64,000 nucleotides of DNA, from contig NC_134833.1 in assembly GCF_004210375.1 (NCBI RefSeq), forward strand, positions 144,514,127 to 144,578,126. Reading direction: 5' to 3'. Below, piece by piece: positions 1-11,500 of the stretch (the stretch's first letter is position 1; each line of letters opens with the position of its first letter). This DNA is from Tachypleus tridentatus. Taxonomy: Eukaryota; Arthropoda; Merostomata; Xiphosura; Limulidae. Under the pieces are notes generated by a model. That model was not told the origin of the DNA. It made no database searches and worked only from the letters and a program-made list of their open reading frames with translations. The position numbers and the translations under genes were made by a program.

Positions 1-50
1 TTGAACCAATTATTGTGGACAACGAATTCAGTAGGATTTCTATAACAATC

Positions 51-340
51 AATTTTCAAACTTTTTAGAACAAACATGATTTCAATAATAATGAGTTTTC
101 AAATTATGCAAACACGCTTTGAACAAAATTAAGCTTTTAAACATTGTAGATATGGTATCAGTAACAAATAGTTTTCAATTTTTGAAACCATAGTGTCAGT
201 GATACTCATATTTAAACTTTGCATACTTGATTTTACTAACACTCAGGTTTCAAACTGTGTACAGTAAGTATAGTATAAATAATAACCAGTTTTTAACTTT
301 GGAGACATGTTAGGCTTATTATAGTAAAATCAGGCTTTAA
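51..340 (-). repeat. Degenerate ~40 bp minisatellite (M40)
   Basis: About seven irregular units of 37-46 bases, each built around TTTCAAACTTTG followed by ATGATTTCAATAACACTCA-like sequence. The same repeat lies in the 3' flank of every transporter locus, at about 5455-5700, 15190-15400, 22953-23250, 28310-28545, 39400-39600, 54380-54560 and 60380-60625. Here its orientation matches a transporter gene on the plus strand that would lie left of the window. Units are too diverged for an exact count. Confidence 0.7.
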
Positions 341-439
341 ATACGTATAGCTCAGTGCAACAAAGAATTACGTTGCTTTATGGTCACTTAACACACAAAA
401 ACTAGTAAAATAGTAAAATACAAAATTGGAAAAACAAAA

Positions 440-670
440 AAGGATTCCAAGCATATACTTAAGGTTTAGTGTAGGTTCAATATGGTGTAATATTCCAAGA
501 AAGAATTTCGATAGGCATTGTAATTTTAAATAGTGTTTCTTCACGCTGTAAATATTATTCGTACTTTATCCTTGAAAAAACAATTACACTTAAGCTATGT
601 ATTAGTGTTTTCTGGGTGTATATTTTCTATTTGTGAAATATATATATACTTAGGTTTGCACAAAATTCAA
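440..670 (-). pseudogene. Relic exon of unknown protein (EREEK repeat), diverged copy
   Basis: The minus strand resembles a short coding-like segment found beside each transporter locus, whose best copies read LEREEKLLQYLNAYRSFS. In this copy the frame is broken and only the nucleotide match remains (TGTTTCTTCACGCTGTAAAT against TAGTTTCTCTTCACGCTCTAA). I do not recognise the protein. Confidence 0.4.
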
Positions 671-699
671 AAAGAAAGAAACAAATTATTTTTACCTAC

Positions 700-1420
700 A
701 TGCATAATGTTAGTTTTATTATGATTACAACCAATGTTTCATTTATTTGCTCATCTCAATAAATGATCTAAACTATTTTTCACACCATCAATATCCTCTT
801 CAAAGCTAGCAATACCCAAAACTTTGACATCATTAACAAATTCAGGTAATATTTTTATTTCATCAACATTCTTTCTTGTACCTCATTAAGGTAAATGAAA
901 AACAGGAATAATTTTAAGACTGACATTCATCCAGTTTAACAAAACACCATTCTAATAACACTCTTTCACCCAGACACTCTTCTGTCCAATTAGTTTACTT
1001 ATCAGCCATATCTAACGAAATAAATTTTTTACAAGCCTTTTATGTTTCACCTTGTCAAATGCTTTCTGAAAATCCAGATACACCAAATCTACATCCTTAC
1101 CCTCATCCACCTTAGCAGCAACGTTTAAAAAGAATGTGTGAAAGTTTGGAACACGAGATTTTCTCTCAGTGAAAAAATTTATACTCTCTAATAACATTCT
1201 AAAGTTTATAACATGTTTTATTACAATTTTTTAGCCAGTCGTTTCCTGGTACACCTTTCTTATGTCCTATTTGACCAACGTTCCTGGTATTCAATAATAT
1301 TATAAAAGTCTCGTGTTACCAGTCAATTCACAATTCTAATATTTGTGATGCTTTTCTTTAATTTTATTTCACATATCCTGTGTTAACCAACCTGGTGTGT
1401 TACTTGCAGCTGTACTTATC
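700..1420 (-). pseudogene. CR1-like LINE reverse transcriptase fragment
   Basis: Read on the minus strand this is a broken non-LTR retrotransposon reverse transcriptase. From 1420 downward the pieces are NTPGWLTQDM and NKIKEKHHKY (the linker before the RT domain in CR1-type LINEs), then VDLVYLDFQKAFDKVKHKRL at 1030-1100 (RT motif A with its aspartate), then FVNDVKVLG near 850 (a decayed FADD catalytic box), then a decayed LLRWANKWN-like motif. The RT finger region expected between the linker and motif A is missing, and stops and frameshifts interrupt the rest. It is dead. A matching copy with the same gaps lies at 23600-24330. Confidence 0.8.
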
Positions 1421-4400
1421 TTTCTATAAATAAAATATATAAACACGATTTAAAGAATGTAAGGTAAGTTGAGCTAAAGTTGGCAAGGTAAGTCCATCTG
1501 GTTGCTCTCCCTCAACACAGCAGTTCTAGAATAGAAATGGTTGTGCCTGAACTGTAGAGGTTTTAAAGACAAGAAATGCAATATGGCTTTTTGTTTTAAA
1601 ATGATGTATTGCATTTATAATAAGACATAGAAAGAAGTCCAATAAACAAGATATTTTTTAAAAGTTCTCTTCGTTTCATACACACGTATTTAATTTCCAC
1701 AATCTGTCTAAATACGTAACGTATCATCATTAGTTGTTAACTTTCTTTGACGCCATAAAAATGACTGAGTTTAATATTTATATGGAAAAAGTTGATAGTC
1801 CACAGTGAATTATAGTTTATTTTATTTTTAATTATTGATAAATGAAAGTGTTTATCTGAGAAAAAAACATCTCTAACAGCATCATTGTATACCATAATCT
1901 AATGTATTATACTTGTCTGACATCAATAACTAAAACAAAAGGTCCATGTCATATTTTTATTTAATGGTACTTTTGGGAATCAGCATGAAAATTAACAAAA
2001 TTTTTTATTTATATGTTTTTATGGTGTAGTGATCACCATGACAATTATTTTATTTTGGTGCTAATTAATCTTAAATCACCTAGTGAGGTGAAGAGAAACT
2101 AAAGCTTGTATCTTAAATTTCCACCCACAACAACCTGGTGTCATTCCATCCACGTAACGAAGGGGTATTATTGATATTTATTTATTTCGCAAAATGATTT
2201 GTTAGTGTACATTAGTGTGTTTTGTGTAAAAATTTTGTGTCCATTATAAGTAAATATATGTATATTCCTCACAATGAGAGATACTTTTCTTTACTAAATA
2301 AGGTCTAAATTCATTCCATAAAATGAATTTAATTTTCAAACACCATGACAAAAATCGTCTAATATGATTAAAAGTTAATAACTTTCATTGTGTATCTGTT
2401 TTGTTACAGTGCAATATTTTGTTCAGCAATAACATTTAAACATATAAATATTATAAGGTGTAGAGATAATAAGGGGACCCTCAAATGTTAATTTAGTTTT
2501 ATATGAAGCACAAAAGAAGATAAACATATTATAAAAGACAACATGATTGACAAAAAATCTCTAATACATGAAAAATATCCGTCTGTTTACCTGCACCATC
2601 CTAAATACGTTACATAAATCCTTCTTAAAATTATACTGTTTGAGATATATACAAAATAACTGAAAGAGATTAATGACACTAGTGTATAGCTCTAGTCATA
2701 TTTACCATAATCCTAATAAGTATCGTTAAATATACTAAAGTAACTGAAAACTGTTGAACAAAAGAGAATTATTGGAATGATGGTGGGATGATATTTATAG
2801 GTATAATGAACACTTTAATACTGCATAATCATCACTTCTTCTATTACATCAGTCCTTCAGTTATCATTAGTTCAAGTATCTCTGGTTTAGTTGAATATCC
2901 AGAGCAGGTGAGAAGAGTGTTGATAAATAAATATATACAACATTTAACAACTGAATAGAAAATTTAAATAATAGCCACTCTGGACTATCATGGGTTCATC
3001 ATAGATTGGGATTTTGAAACATCTCCAGCATAAACATTGTTATGTAGCCACATTTATTGAAATAAATAAATATTGTAAATATTTCTTTGTTAGTTATACG
3101 TGTAGTGTCACCTATATGAAACTTCTGTCAGCTCTAAGTTTGAAATCATTGATGTAATCTGTCGAATGTTTATACATTTATTTTCTAAAAAGCATCAGCC
3201 ACCTAATTAAACTTGCTTAACGCACATATAGCATAGACACAGAATTTTAAATTTAACACTACCTAACATATATTTAACATATCTAATATATGTGTGTTCA
3301 TTTTTATACTGCAACAATGTATAAATTAGAGGGACGGCAATGTATCGTTCCAGCCTATGAAACATATATTATTTTTCAGAATATCTGGAACGGTATTTAA
3401 CGTTCAATCAGTGTACAGACGATTACAATTTGACAGTAACTGTAGGTTCATTCTTGTACATAAAATCAATATTCGACTATCTGTTTCATAGGAGTTAAAC
3501 ACTAAAAATTGTTTTCATTTTCAGGTTTATCCTACTCTTCTGTCAAACAATGTCTCTTCAATAATATGGAACAACTAATATTATATTTTATTTCCCACGT
3601 AAATTCTGAAGAGTTATTTTATGTTGTTTACAGATGGAAATTCAACTACCTCCGATTGGCTGTTCCCAGATAATGCTTGTCGGTGAATATAATGTGATGT
3701 GTTACTTATATTAATGAATCACTTTCTATGCCCTCATCATATTTTTAGCTTCAACGTCAATGACATCATCAGAGACCCTATCGACTAACGATATCACCAC
3801 TTCTTATCACACAACCTCTGCATTTTTCTTTTCAAAGAGCTCATATTGCCAATACACGTTTTCGTGCACCTGTTTGTCTTTAACAATAAAATATTCGTTA
3901 CCTCTAACTTATGTTTTTCTCTTTCACTGACAGCAGAAACTAAAAACATTTTTCATTTCTACTGTTACGCATTATAATTTATCTTGGGCGAGTCATTAAT
4001 TTGTTATTATAGGTATTCTGATAACAAATATCCTGAAACTAAGTTAAATTTTATTTTAATGTAGAAATAATTAAATTTGAAGATGTAGTAATTAATGATG
4101 TCTGCCAACAATATTAATACACACAGTTTTCTTTCTTAACACATGTGTATTTTAATATGTTAGTGATAACATAATTTACAATAATTGTCTTCCCAAACAG
4201 TTGTTAGAGATAACGATTTGATAAACAAAAATTTTAAAAACTAACAAATACAAATGAGTCTTCAATGTGGTCTGGAAATTATTTTTGAGTTGATATCGGT
4301 ACAGTTTACATAACAGGTAAATATGAATCTCTTTTCTGTTTGCACGTCAGATTTTCACGGCTGAAAGTAGTTAATACTTTAGTAGAAATACTAACGTTTC

Positions 4401-5050
4401 ATGATAATTCCTGAGTTTAAATAGTTTGTAACTGTTTGAAACATATAAATGTTTCTGGTCAGTATTTGTTGTTTTCCGATATATAAACTTTATTCATAAT
4501 TATAGCTTCCGAGGCTTGTAGTATACACACTGTAGCAAATCAATAATATACACGTTGCATTAGATACCACTAAAATATTTGAGAAGAAATTTTCTGGAAA
4601 TTTCAGCTAATTCTACAATATTGCTATTTACCTACATATATACGTTGTTGATTCTTACACTCGAGAATCTTCTAGAAATTTAGCGAACAGGAGGGAATGT
4701 CACAATACACTTTTAACAATGAAGAAATAGAAGAGGCAATATTTGAAGGATTATTATTGTATTGAAAATAAGCTCAGAATCTTTCCTATCAATTTAATCG
4801 TGTCCAACTAATTACATTTAGTTATTTAATATTGGTGTTTTTATCTAAAAACTACTCATTAGAATAAACTAATAACAGATTTTATCTAATTAAATATATT
4901 ACATTTTCACAAATCTCACAATTCCTTGATATAAACTATAACATAATTATAGCTTTGAATGGAACTATTGAAATTTTATCGTTTGCATATCTATTTCTTT
5001 TACTTTTCTGTTATACATAGATAACTCTTCAGTGTAGTGTTTTTTAATTG
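1421..5050. other. Non-coding 3' flank of transporter locus A, with a diverged relic repeat
   Basis: No open gene is visible in this 3.6 kb. It is shared with 24330-27950 and, inverted, with about 61060-64000. Within it, 3350-4010 on the minus strand belongs to an older interspersed family also seen, more diverged, at 45480-46160. Translated fragments of that family (HENVYWQYELFEK and VEAKN) hint at a former coding exon, but stops interrupt every copy. The rest is AT-rich sequence with no feature I recognise. Confidence 0.5.
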
Positions 5051-5079
5051 GTTTTCCGAATCAGTTTAAATATCAGATT

Positions 5080-5480
5080 TAATATCAACATATTTTTACC
5101 AACCGGTAGATGGACAATGTACATACGTATATATGTTTTTCTGAGATATAAAATATACACATCGAAAACTCTAATACACACCATAAATATTATTGTTCTC
5201 CAATGATATAATATAAACAATATTAGAGCGTGAAGAGAAACTATTACAATATTAAAATGCTTATCGAAGTTTCAGTCTGGAACATCCCACTTGGTACCTG
5301 GATATGACAACAACTATACCGTATGTACGTGTAAACTTAGAATCATATTTCATTTTTATAATTTTGTTTCTTTACTAGTTTATGTGTTTTAAATGAGCGT
5401 AAAGCTACATCATGATTTGTATCCTAGCCTACAACAGCCATGTTTTTAGTATCAAAAGCCTTTTGTGTTTGCAAAGTTTC
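5080..5480 (+). pseudogene. Relic exon (EREEK repeat), 3' of gene A and convergent to it
   Basis: The plus strand reads LEREEKLLQY, then a stop, then NAYRSFSLEHPTWYLD in the same frame, so a single nonsense change interrupts an otherwise coding-like segment. It lies about 0.9 kb beyond the stop of gene A and faces it. Homologous segments occur at about 440-670, 15480-15790, 23340-23580, 27950-28330, 37910-38130, 38980-39290, 54640-55000 and 60780-61050. The family is unknown to me. Confidence 0.45.
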
Positions 5481-5700
5481 AAAACTGGATATTATTGAAA
5501 TCATGTTTATACTGCTAGTGCATAGTTTACAAGCAAAGTGTTATTAAAACCATGTTTGATCTACAAGAATTAAAACAATGTTATTGAAAACATGTCTGAT
5601 CTATAAACAGTTTAAAAAATGAGTATTATTGAAACATACTTGTTTTGAATCGTTCGTGATATAAAACACGATAGAAAGATATTTTGACTGACAAACACAG
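5455..5700 (+). repeat. M40 minisatellite, 3' of gene A
   Basis: About four units of ~40-50 bases recur, each ending in a phrase like ATTATTGAAATCATGTTTAT or GTTATTGAAAACATGTCTGA. The array lies between the stop of gene A and the convergent relic exon. Its unit count differs from the array at 51-340, so it has changed length during duplication. Confidence 0.6.
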
Positions 5701-6082
5701 TACGGTTTCTTAGTTAATACATCAGAATAAAATAATATTGATAATAATAACATTGTTGGCTAAAACGAGTTAATTAAAATTACAGTTAATGTTCACATAA
5801 TGTGTGATCGATTATAACCTGAATTACGTCATTTAGTTTTATGAAATAAGTTTACGCCCACATTGGTTTGTTTGTCTCATAGCGTCAATTATTCTTCGAA
5901 TACAACACAATTTATCGATCTAACCCATAACAGAAATATGGCGTAGCTTCAATATCTTCCTCAAAAATGATTCAGTGAAGAAAACTCAGGCGAAGAGCAT
6001 GGAAACTAACTAAAATTATTGCAGTATATTTAATATCCATCGAAAGTAATATACTTAGCTTCAAGCATCAATGTTAAAACTA

Positions 6083-6088
6083 TATATT
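6083..6088 (-). promoter_or_regulatory. Altered poly(A) signal position of gene A
   Basis: On the minus strand this reads AATATA, where copies B (21208-21213) and C (28933-28938) have the canonical AATAAA about 145 bases beyond the stop codon. Copy A may use a weaker or different polyadenylation site. The role of the hexamer is inferred from position and consensus. Confidence 0.4.
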
Positions 6089-6231
6089 GTGAACTACATT
6101 ACGAGCATTGGTTATCAAAAGCTTTGAAATAATAATAATAAAACAGTGAAAAAGTTATTATGCAAAAATAATAGAAACCAAATAATATTAATAACAGCAC
6201 GAAGTAAATTGTTATGTTGAAATATTAAGAA

Positions 6232-7155
6232 CTAATTCACTTTTCTTAATGTTGTTAAAAGAACACCAACTAAAATTAAAACAGCGCCAAAAATACTGTA
6301 CCAGGCGGCGATGGTATTTAATATGAAAATATCGAACAAAAAGGCTGTAATTATATTTAGAGTCTCAGCAAAAGACACTGGTCCAGCATTTTCCACTTGT
6401 AAGGCTGTTGTGGTGAAGAGTTGATTGAGCATGATAAAGATGCCAGAACTCACAACAAGAACATTGTTTTTACCACAAGATGATATTTGAATTTCTTCAA
6501 ACAAGAACAATAGAAAAGTTCCCACAACTAGGCTAAAGGCAGACATCATGGCGGCCACAATTTGAGGTGGTGTTTTTTGAAGTTTACGGGCCATTGTATA
6601 GCAACAAGCTTTCAATAAACACGCTGAAAATCCAACCGTAATTCCTTTCCACCGATTATCTACGTCATGAATATCTTGAAACGTTCCTACGATAAACGTT
6701 GGTTTGATAATCAAAATAATGCCCGTCATCGTCAATATTAAGACGAATATATTGTAAGCCCCACAAGGTTCTCTCAAAACCAAGTAAACAAGCAAACTAA
6801 TGAACACTGGAGAAGAGGAATAGATTGTGTAAGCATCCGCAAGAGGGAGCCAATGAAAACAGTATATCATTAGGGCTTTTACTATTCCATCAAATAAAGC
6901 TCTAAAAAACAAAATAATTCTTTCTCCTTTTTCTCCGAAGTAATAGGCTTTCGAATAAATAATACAAACATTATAAATTCCACTCTGGATAATAGCTTGA
7001 GTTACCAGAAACTGGGCCGGACTAATTTCTGACACCAGCTTCAAATTCAGGATCGCCAGAGAATACATGAATCCTGATGTCATTCCCAAAAAAATTCCAA
7101 TTCTAGGAACAGTCTTGAACTTCTTAAAACTGAGTATTTGATCAGAAGTTTTCAT
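6232..7155 (-). CDS. EamA / SLC35G-like drug/metabolite transporter, copy A (intact)
   Basis: Multi-pass membrane protein of the drug/metabolite transporter superfamily, expected to move a small solute across a membrane. The substrate cannot be read from sequence. The 307 aa give about ten hydrophobic segments (roughly 18-41, 47-68, 80-99, 104-127, 134-154, 170-190, 198-219, 229-251, 259-281, 285-303) arranged as two EamA repeats. Residues 104-122 (PLADAYTIYSSSPVFISLL) followed by REP and a TGIILIIKP segment match the SLC35G pattern. I start at ATG 7155: the upstream GTG at 7161 is not a eukaryotic start. The coding exon opens at 7182 after the acceptor TTCGCAG, and first-exon sequence has an in-frame TAA with no ATG after it. 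At 307 aa it is somewhat shorter than vertebrate SLC35G1. It differs from copy C at about 22 residues with no frame damage. S58, Y71, V123, F262 and E264 are unique to it; copies B and C agree on the alternative residue. Confidence 0.85.
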   Translation of the reverse strand: MKTSDQILSFKKFKTVPRIGIFLGMTSGFMYSLAILNLKLVSEISPAQFLVTQAIIQSGIYNVCIIYSKAYYFGEKGERIILFFRALFDGIVKALMIYCFHWLPLADAYTIYSSSPVFISLLVYLVLREPCGAYNIFVLILTMTGIILIIKPTFIVGTFQDIHDVDNRWKGITVGFSACLLKACCYTMARKLQKTPPQIVAAMMSAFSLVVGTFLLFLFEEIQISSCGKNNVLVVSSGIFIMLNQLFTTTALQVENAGPVSFAETLNIITAFLFDIFILNTIAAWYSIFGAVLILVGVLLTTLRKVN

Positions 7156-7182
7156 GTCCACAGTTGTATGTCGACAAAGATG

Positions 7183-8144
7183 CTGCGAATAAAAATATCT
7201 TATTAATAATATAAAGCATTAGATTTGTCAAATCTTATTTTAATAAATGTTTCTAAAACTTTAAAATGACTACTTTACAGATTGATCCAAATTTTTTCTA
7301 TAAACGAGTGTAATATGATCATCAGTTTGATAATATAAGCATATCATGTGTTACATTTCTATACATATATGTGTTTTAAATAATTTTTTTATCAATAGTT
7401 TTTAAGCAAGATAAAGTTAACGATAAAAACAGAACTAATAACTTAGCGCACAATTTAACAAAGTTAGTTATTATAAGAGTCTTTTAAGATGAACTTATTG
7501 GCATAAGTTAAACACAAGATATTTTAAAATTCAAAAAAGATAAAACGATTTATTCATGAACGATTTTGTTGGTAGTTATTACAAAACATGTTTACAGAGG
7601 TTTGTCTAATTTAGGATATTTAACTTACTTCTAAACACATACAACAAGTTAACAATGAAACATGATCTATATAATTATAAAGTGTGATAACATTAGTTTT
7701 ATAACCTACATTAAGATTGTTGTAAATGGCATTGTAGCTAATGTTGTAAAAACAAACTAAATTTAAAGAAAAATGGAGTGTGTCATTACGTAAGTAGCTT
7801 GAACATCCTTCTTTGTTCCTTTGTTTTTACAGGGTTTCTTTTTTAAATTAAATATTACTAGTTTCAGAGATGAGGAATAATTCTCATTATTTATTTCTCC
7901 CGGAACACAATGTTACAATGAAAAGGACACTTGAATAGGTCGAAACTAGTTTCTTAGATATGAAACTTTTGACACTTCGATCCGTTAAGTATTGTTTTAT
8001 TCATTTATGAGAGATAGGCTGTAGTGAAATTGTTTTTATTTCCCTGTCTTTCTTAACTAAGAAATGAAAAATATAAAATCATATGCACCAGGAGAGTTGA
8101 ACCTATGAATAAAAATAAAAATATATCAACTAACCTGGTTCAGA
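7183..8144 (-). other. Intron 1 of transporter gene A
   Basis: In gene sense it starts GTTAGT right after CAG at 8145 and ends TTTTTATTCGCAG at 7183, giving 962 bases with good donor and acceptor consensus. The same two sites are conserved in copy C and, with diverged interior, copy B. That argues for true splicing. Inside I see no other feature. Confidence 0.65.
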
Positions 8145-8345
8145 GCTGTGTGTCGCACACTTCGGTAGCTTTAAACATAACTCGAATGTAAATGTTGAAC
8201 TGAGTTTCACCAAACTCGTGCCGTTCAGATGAAGGTTATCATTGTACGTGTATAACTTTGAAATAGCAGTTGAAAACTGCGCAATTCACTGCCATGTTTT
8301 AGTGCTGAACGGGACTGTTAATCTAAATAAATGATAACTGTACCT
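8145..8345 (-). other. Non-coding first exon of gene A
   Basis: In gene sense the segment ends GCTCTGAACCAG before the donor GTTAGT. It matches corresponding segments at 31145-31345, 18190-18387 and 58215-58413, and weaker ones at 43224-43290 and 47935-48026. In the frame entering the coding exon there is a TAA about 40 bases before the donor and no ATG after it, so it is 5' untranslated. The transcription start cannot be placed; I took the end of clear similarity to the other copies. Confidence 0.55.
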
Positions 8346-8597
8346 GAAGTTGCAAAAACAGTTTTGTTGTAGGTTGGAAAATGCCAGTAAAAAATGCAAC
8401 TGTGTGGTTTCTACATTAGTGAGATAGAATTTAATGGAGAATTGAAATGCATTCATTATTTTGGCTTCTCATAAAATGAGTGTTTGGTACCTACATTGAG
8501 TAAAATAAAAAATTGGGGGAAATAAGTTTTTGTAATTCACTAATAGAACACAGCGTGCTATAAACTACGCAGCAAATAATGATCCTATTGTATTTTG

Positions 8598-11500
8598 TCT
8601 TTTTTGCAACCTCTAGATGTGGATTCCTGTACATGTTGAGGGAACTTCCCATAGAAAGTTCTGCTTTCTTTAGTTTACCTCTTCTGGGTTTTCGTGGCGA
8701 CCCCTGAAGAGAGATGACAGGATCCTGGTGTTTAAGGGGTCCAATCTCACGACATTACTTTGTCCTTGGATTCCTGTAGATGGCTAGCCTTGAGGTTCTC
8801 CCCCCACGGTCACTCGGCTGGTCCACTTGGACTAGGGTCAACCAAGTACCAGTGTTGGATGTTCTCAAAAGGTGTGAACATTGTATATGATGCAGGTGTT
8901 TGGGTAGAGTGTTCACGAAACCCTGGCTTTGCTTTTATATCTTTGTTTGGCATTGTAGTGCGTTTCCTCGTAGGTCTTCATTGTAGATAGAGTCAGTGGG
9001 CATCAAAACATTCTTTTTTTATCATGGATTTCCCAAATAAAAATTTAAATAAAATAGTGATAAAATAGACCATTTGTAAACGACTATATTTTGAAGATTC
9101 CAAGCAGCAAACTTCAACTTCTTCAACATCTGTACCTCATTTTCTGATATTACATCCTTTATCAGACAAATCTTTGGGACCGATTTCTCATTTTTTAATT
9201 CAGAAAGGACTAGAGGGACTTGCTCGTTCTCCTAAGTCAGTGAAGAAGCTTAGTTCTGGTGACAACTTGGTTGAAACATCCTAAACACAGTGAACTCCAC
9301 CCACATTCGTTCCACTGCTACAATGAGAGTACAGACGGATGTCTCTGTGCCTCCAAAAGAACCTCAAACCTTTTGACCTCAATGAGTAAGAAAACTGATG
9401 ACTCAACGTCAACGCCCAACCTCTTTTCTTACCATTAATTCCGACAGATCTCCAGATCCATTTCCTTTGGTTCCGAGTACGGGCATTTTCTCGAGTTCAT
9501 TTTCTTCTCTGGCACCGATATGCAAAACAATCATTTGTTCACACCCTCAGTCGCTGAAATCTTTTTTCTAACGACATAAAACTACCCAATCGACCCAGGG
9601 CAGGATCCATGGAGGTCGATAAACCTCCTTGAAGTAAAGAAAGTAAAGAAAAAAGATGTGATCGAAAACAGAGGAGCTCTTCACTCAATTAGCGTACACA
9701 TAAAGAAAAATGGTCAGTTTGATACAGTGAAACTGTCGATGTTTACGTTGTAATCAGGATGACATGAAAGCACTTCTTCTTGACATCCTATATTTTTTCC
9801 TCACAGGAAACATTTCTGAAACCTGCTGATACAATTACTTTCTGACTGTTTTCTTTACACAGAAATGGACTAGTTCATGGAGAGGCGGTACTGTTGGTCG
9901 ATCAGCATGTACCCACCATACCTTTGCCACTCGACACACCCTTGGTGGCCGTAGTCATCCAAGTTTTCTAGGGTCGTATCATTATTGTTTCTGTATCCTG
10001 GAAAGTCCTTTGATCAATCAGACCTTGATGCTCTCGCTGAATAGTTGTCGCCTCTCTTTTTAATCTTGAGAGATTTTAATGGGCAAAATCCCCTCTGGGA
10101 AAGTTTCTGATATTCATAGGAGGGGTTGCTCCTTAGCGTGTATATTTTAAAATCACAACCTTTTTATCAGCAGTACTGATTTTTACACTTATCTTCATGC
10201 ACCTAGTCAGTCTTTTACTGTTATTGATATCTTAGTCTGCTCTCTTTCACTATTCTCCCACTTTTCATGGAGGGTTGACAGTAACACTCAAGACAGTTAT
10301 CATTTTCCGATCATTTTGAGAGAGACTGGCCGTGCTCGATGCCACCCGACCCTCGTGTCCCGGTGGAAGCTGGATCAAGCCAACTGGCCCTCTTTCACTG
10401 CTCTTGCAGAACTTGATCCTACCATCATCTGCAAGCCATTGATAGACGATTGCGTAGACGCAGTGACTGACGATATAATACAAACAGTTTCTCAAGGTAT
10501 TCCTTTAACCTCGACACGTTTTCCACGATATCCTCGTTCGTCGTGGAATCCTGACTGCCACATGGCACGGAAGGCTTATAAACAGGCCAGGTATATCTTT
10601 TGTGGTGGAATACTGTCTGGATTAAATTTACAGCTAGCATCTCGTTTACCACCAGTTGCAAAGTCATATGGGACAAAATTCGAAAGGACAGTGGGCAGTA
10701 CAATTCTACCCCCCTTTCAATTTTACTCTCTGATGGCCTAGAAGTAGCTGATGCCCGGAGCATCGCCGATTCTCACAGCGAAAGCTTTTTCTGGGTATCT
10801 ACCACTTCTGCATCTTCCTCCACCTTCTTAGCTATCAAGAGTCGGACAGAGCTATCACCTTTTTCATTTTGTTCTGATCGTCTCTGTAGATATAATCGCC
10901 ACTTTTCACTGGTGGAACTCAAACTGGTACTTTATTAGTTTAAAAGTACATTGGTCGGACATGATGATATACACTATGAGATACTGCACCATCTCTCTAC
11001 TGCTTCTCTTGCTATTATTCTTATTGTTTTTAACCGCATCTGGCAGGAGAATGATTTTCATGATACATGGCGCTAGGTCATTTTATTACTTTTGTCTAAA
11101 CCTGGGAAGGATCTCAAGATTTCTTCAAACTACCGTCCAGTTGCTTTGAGGAGCTGTCTTGGTAAGACCTTATAGAGGATAGTTAACACTCATCTTTTTT
11201 GGTTCCTGGAACAAACAACCTCTTCTCGCCCACCCAGTGTGTGTTCCGACGACAGTGCTCCACGACGGACAATTTGATTCGACTTTAGACGTCAATCATA
11301 AAAGCCTTTCTCAAACGACAACATCTTGTATCAGTATTTTTGGTCATTGAGAAGGCTTATTACACAACATAGATGTTTGTCATTTTGCGAGTTAAAAGTG
11401 GAAAACGTGAAAACAATCTTCTCCAAATAGAACCTTCTATTGGACTTTGACCGTCTTGTTTCCGTAACGATCAGAAAGAGGAAGTTGTCTTAACTAGACA

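Noticed and set aside
7156-7161. Transporter frames starting two codons earlier (GTG)
   Set aside because: GTG is not a normal nuclear start in animals. The next in-frame codon is GAC and the ATG follows at 7155 (30005 in copy C).
8760-8990. 76-codon open frame
   Set aside because: It lies in the LINE 5' UTR-like region and is disrupted in the duplicate at 31.8-32.0 kb.
10265-10938. Host genes from several open frames on both strands around 10.3-10.9 and 33.1-33.9 kb
   Set aside because: They are overlapping pieces and antisense shadows of the decayed Jockey-like LINE (endonuclease to RT linker).
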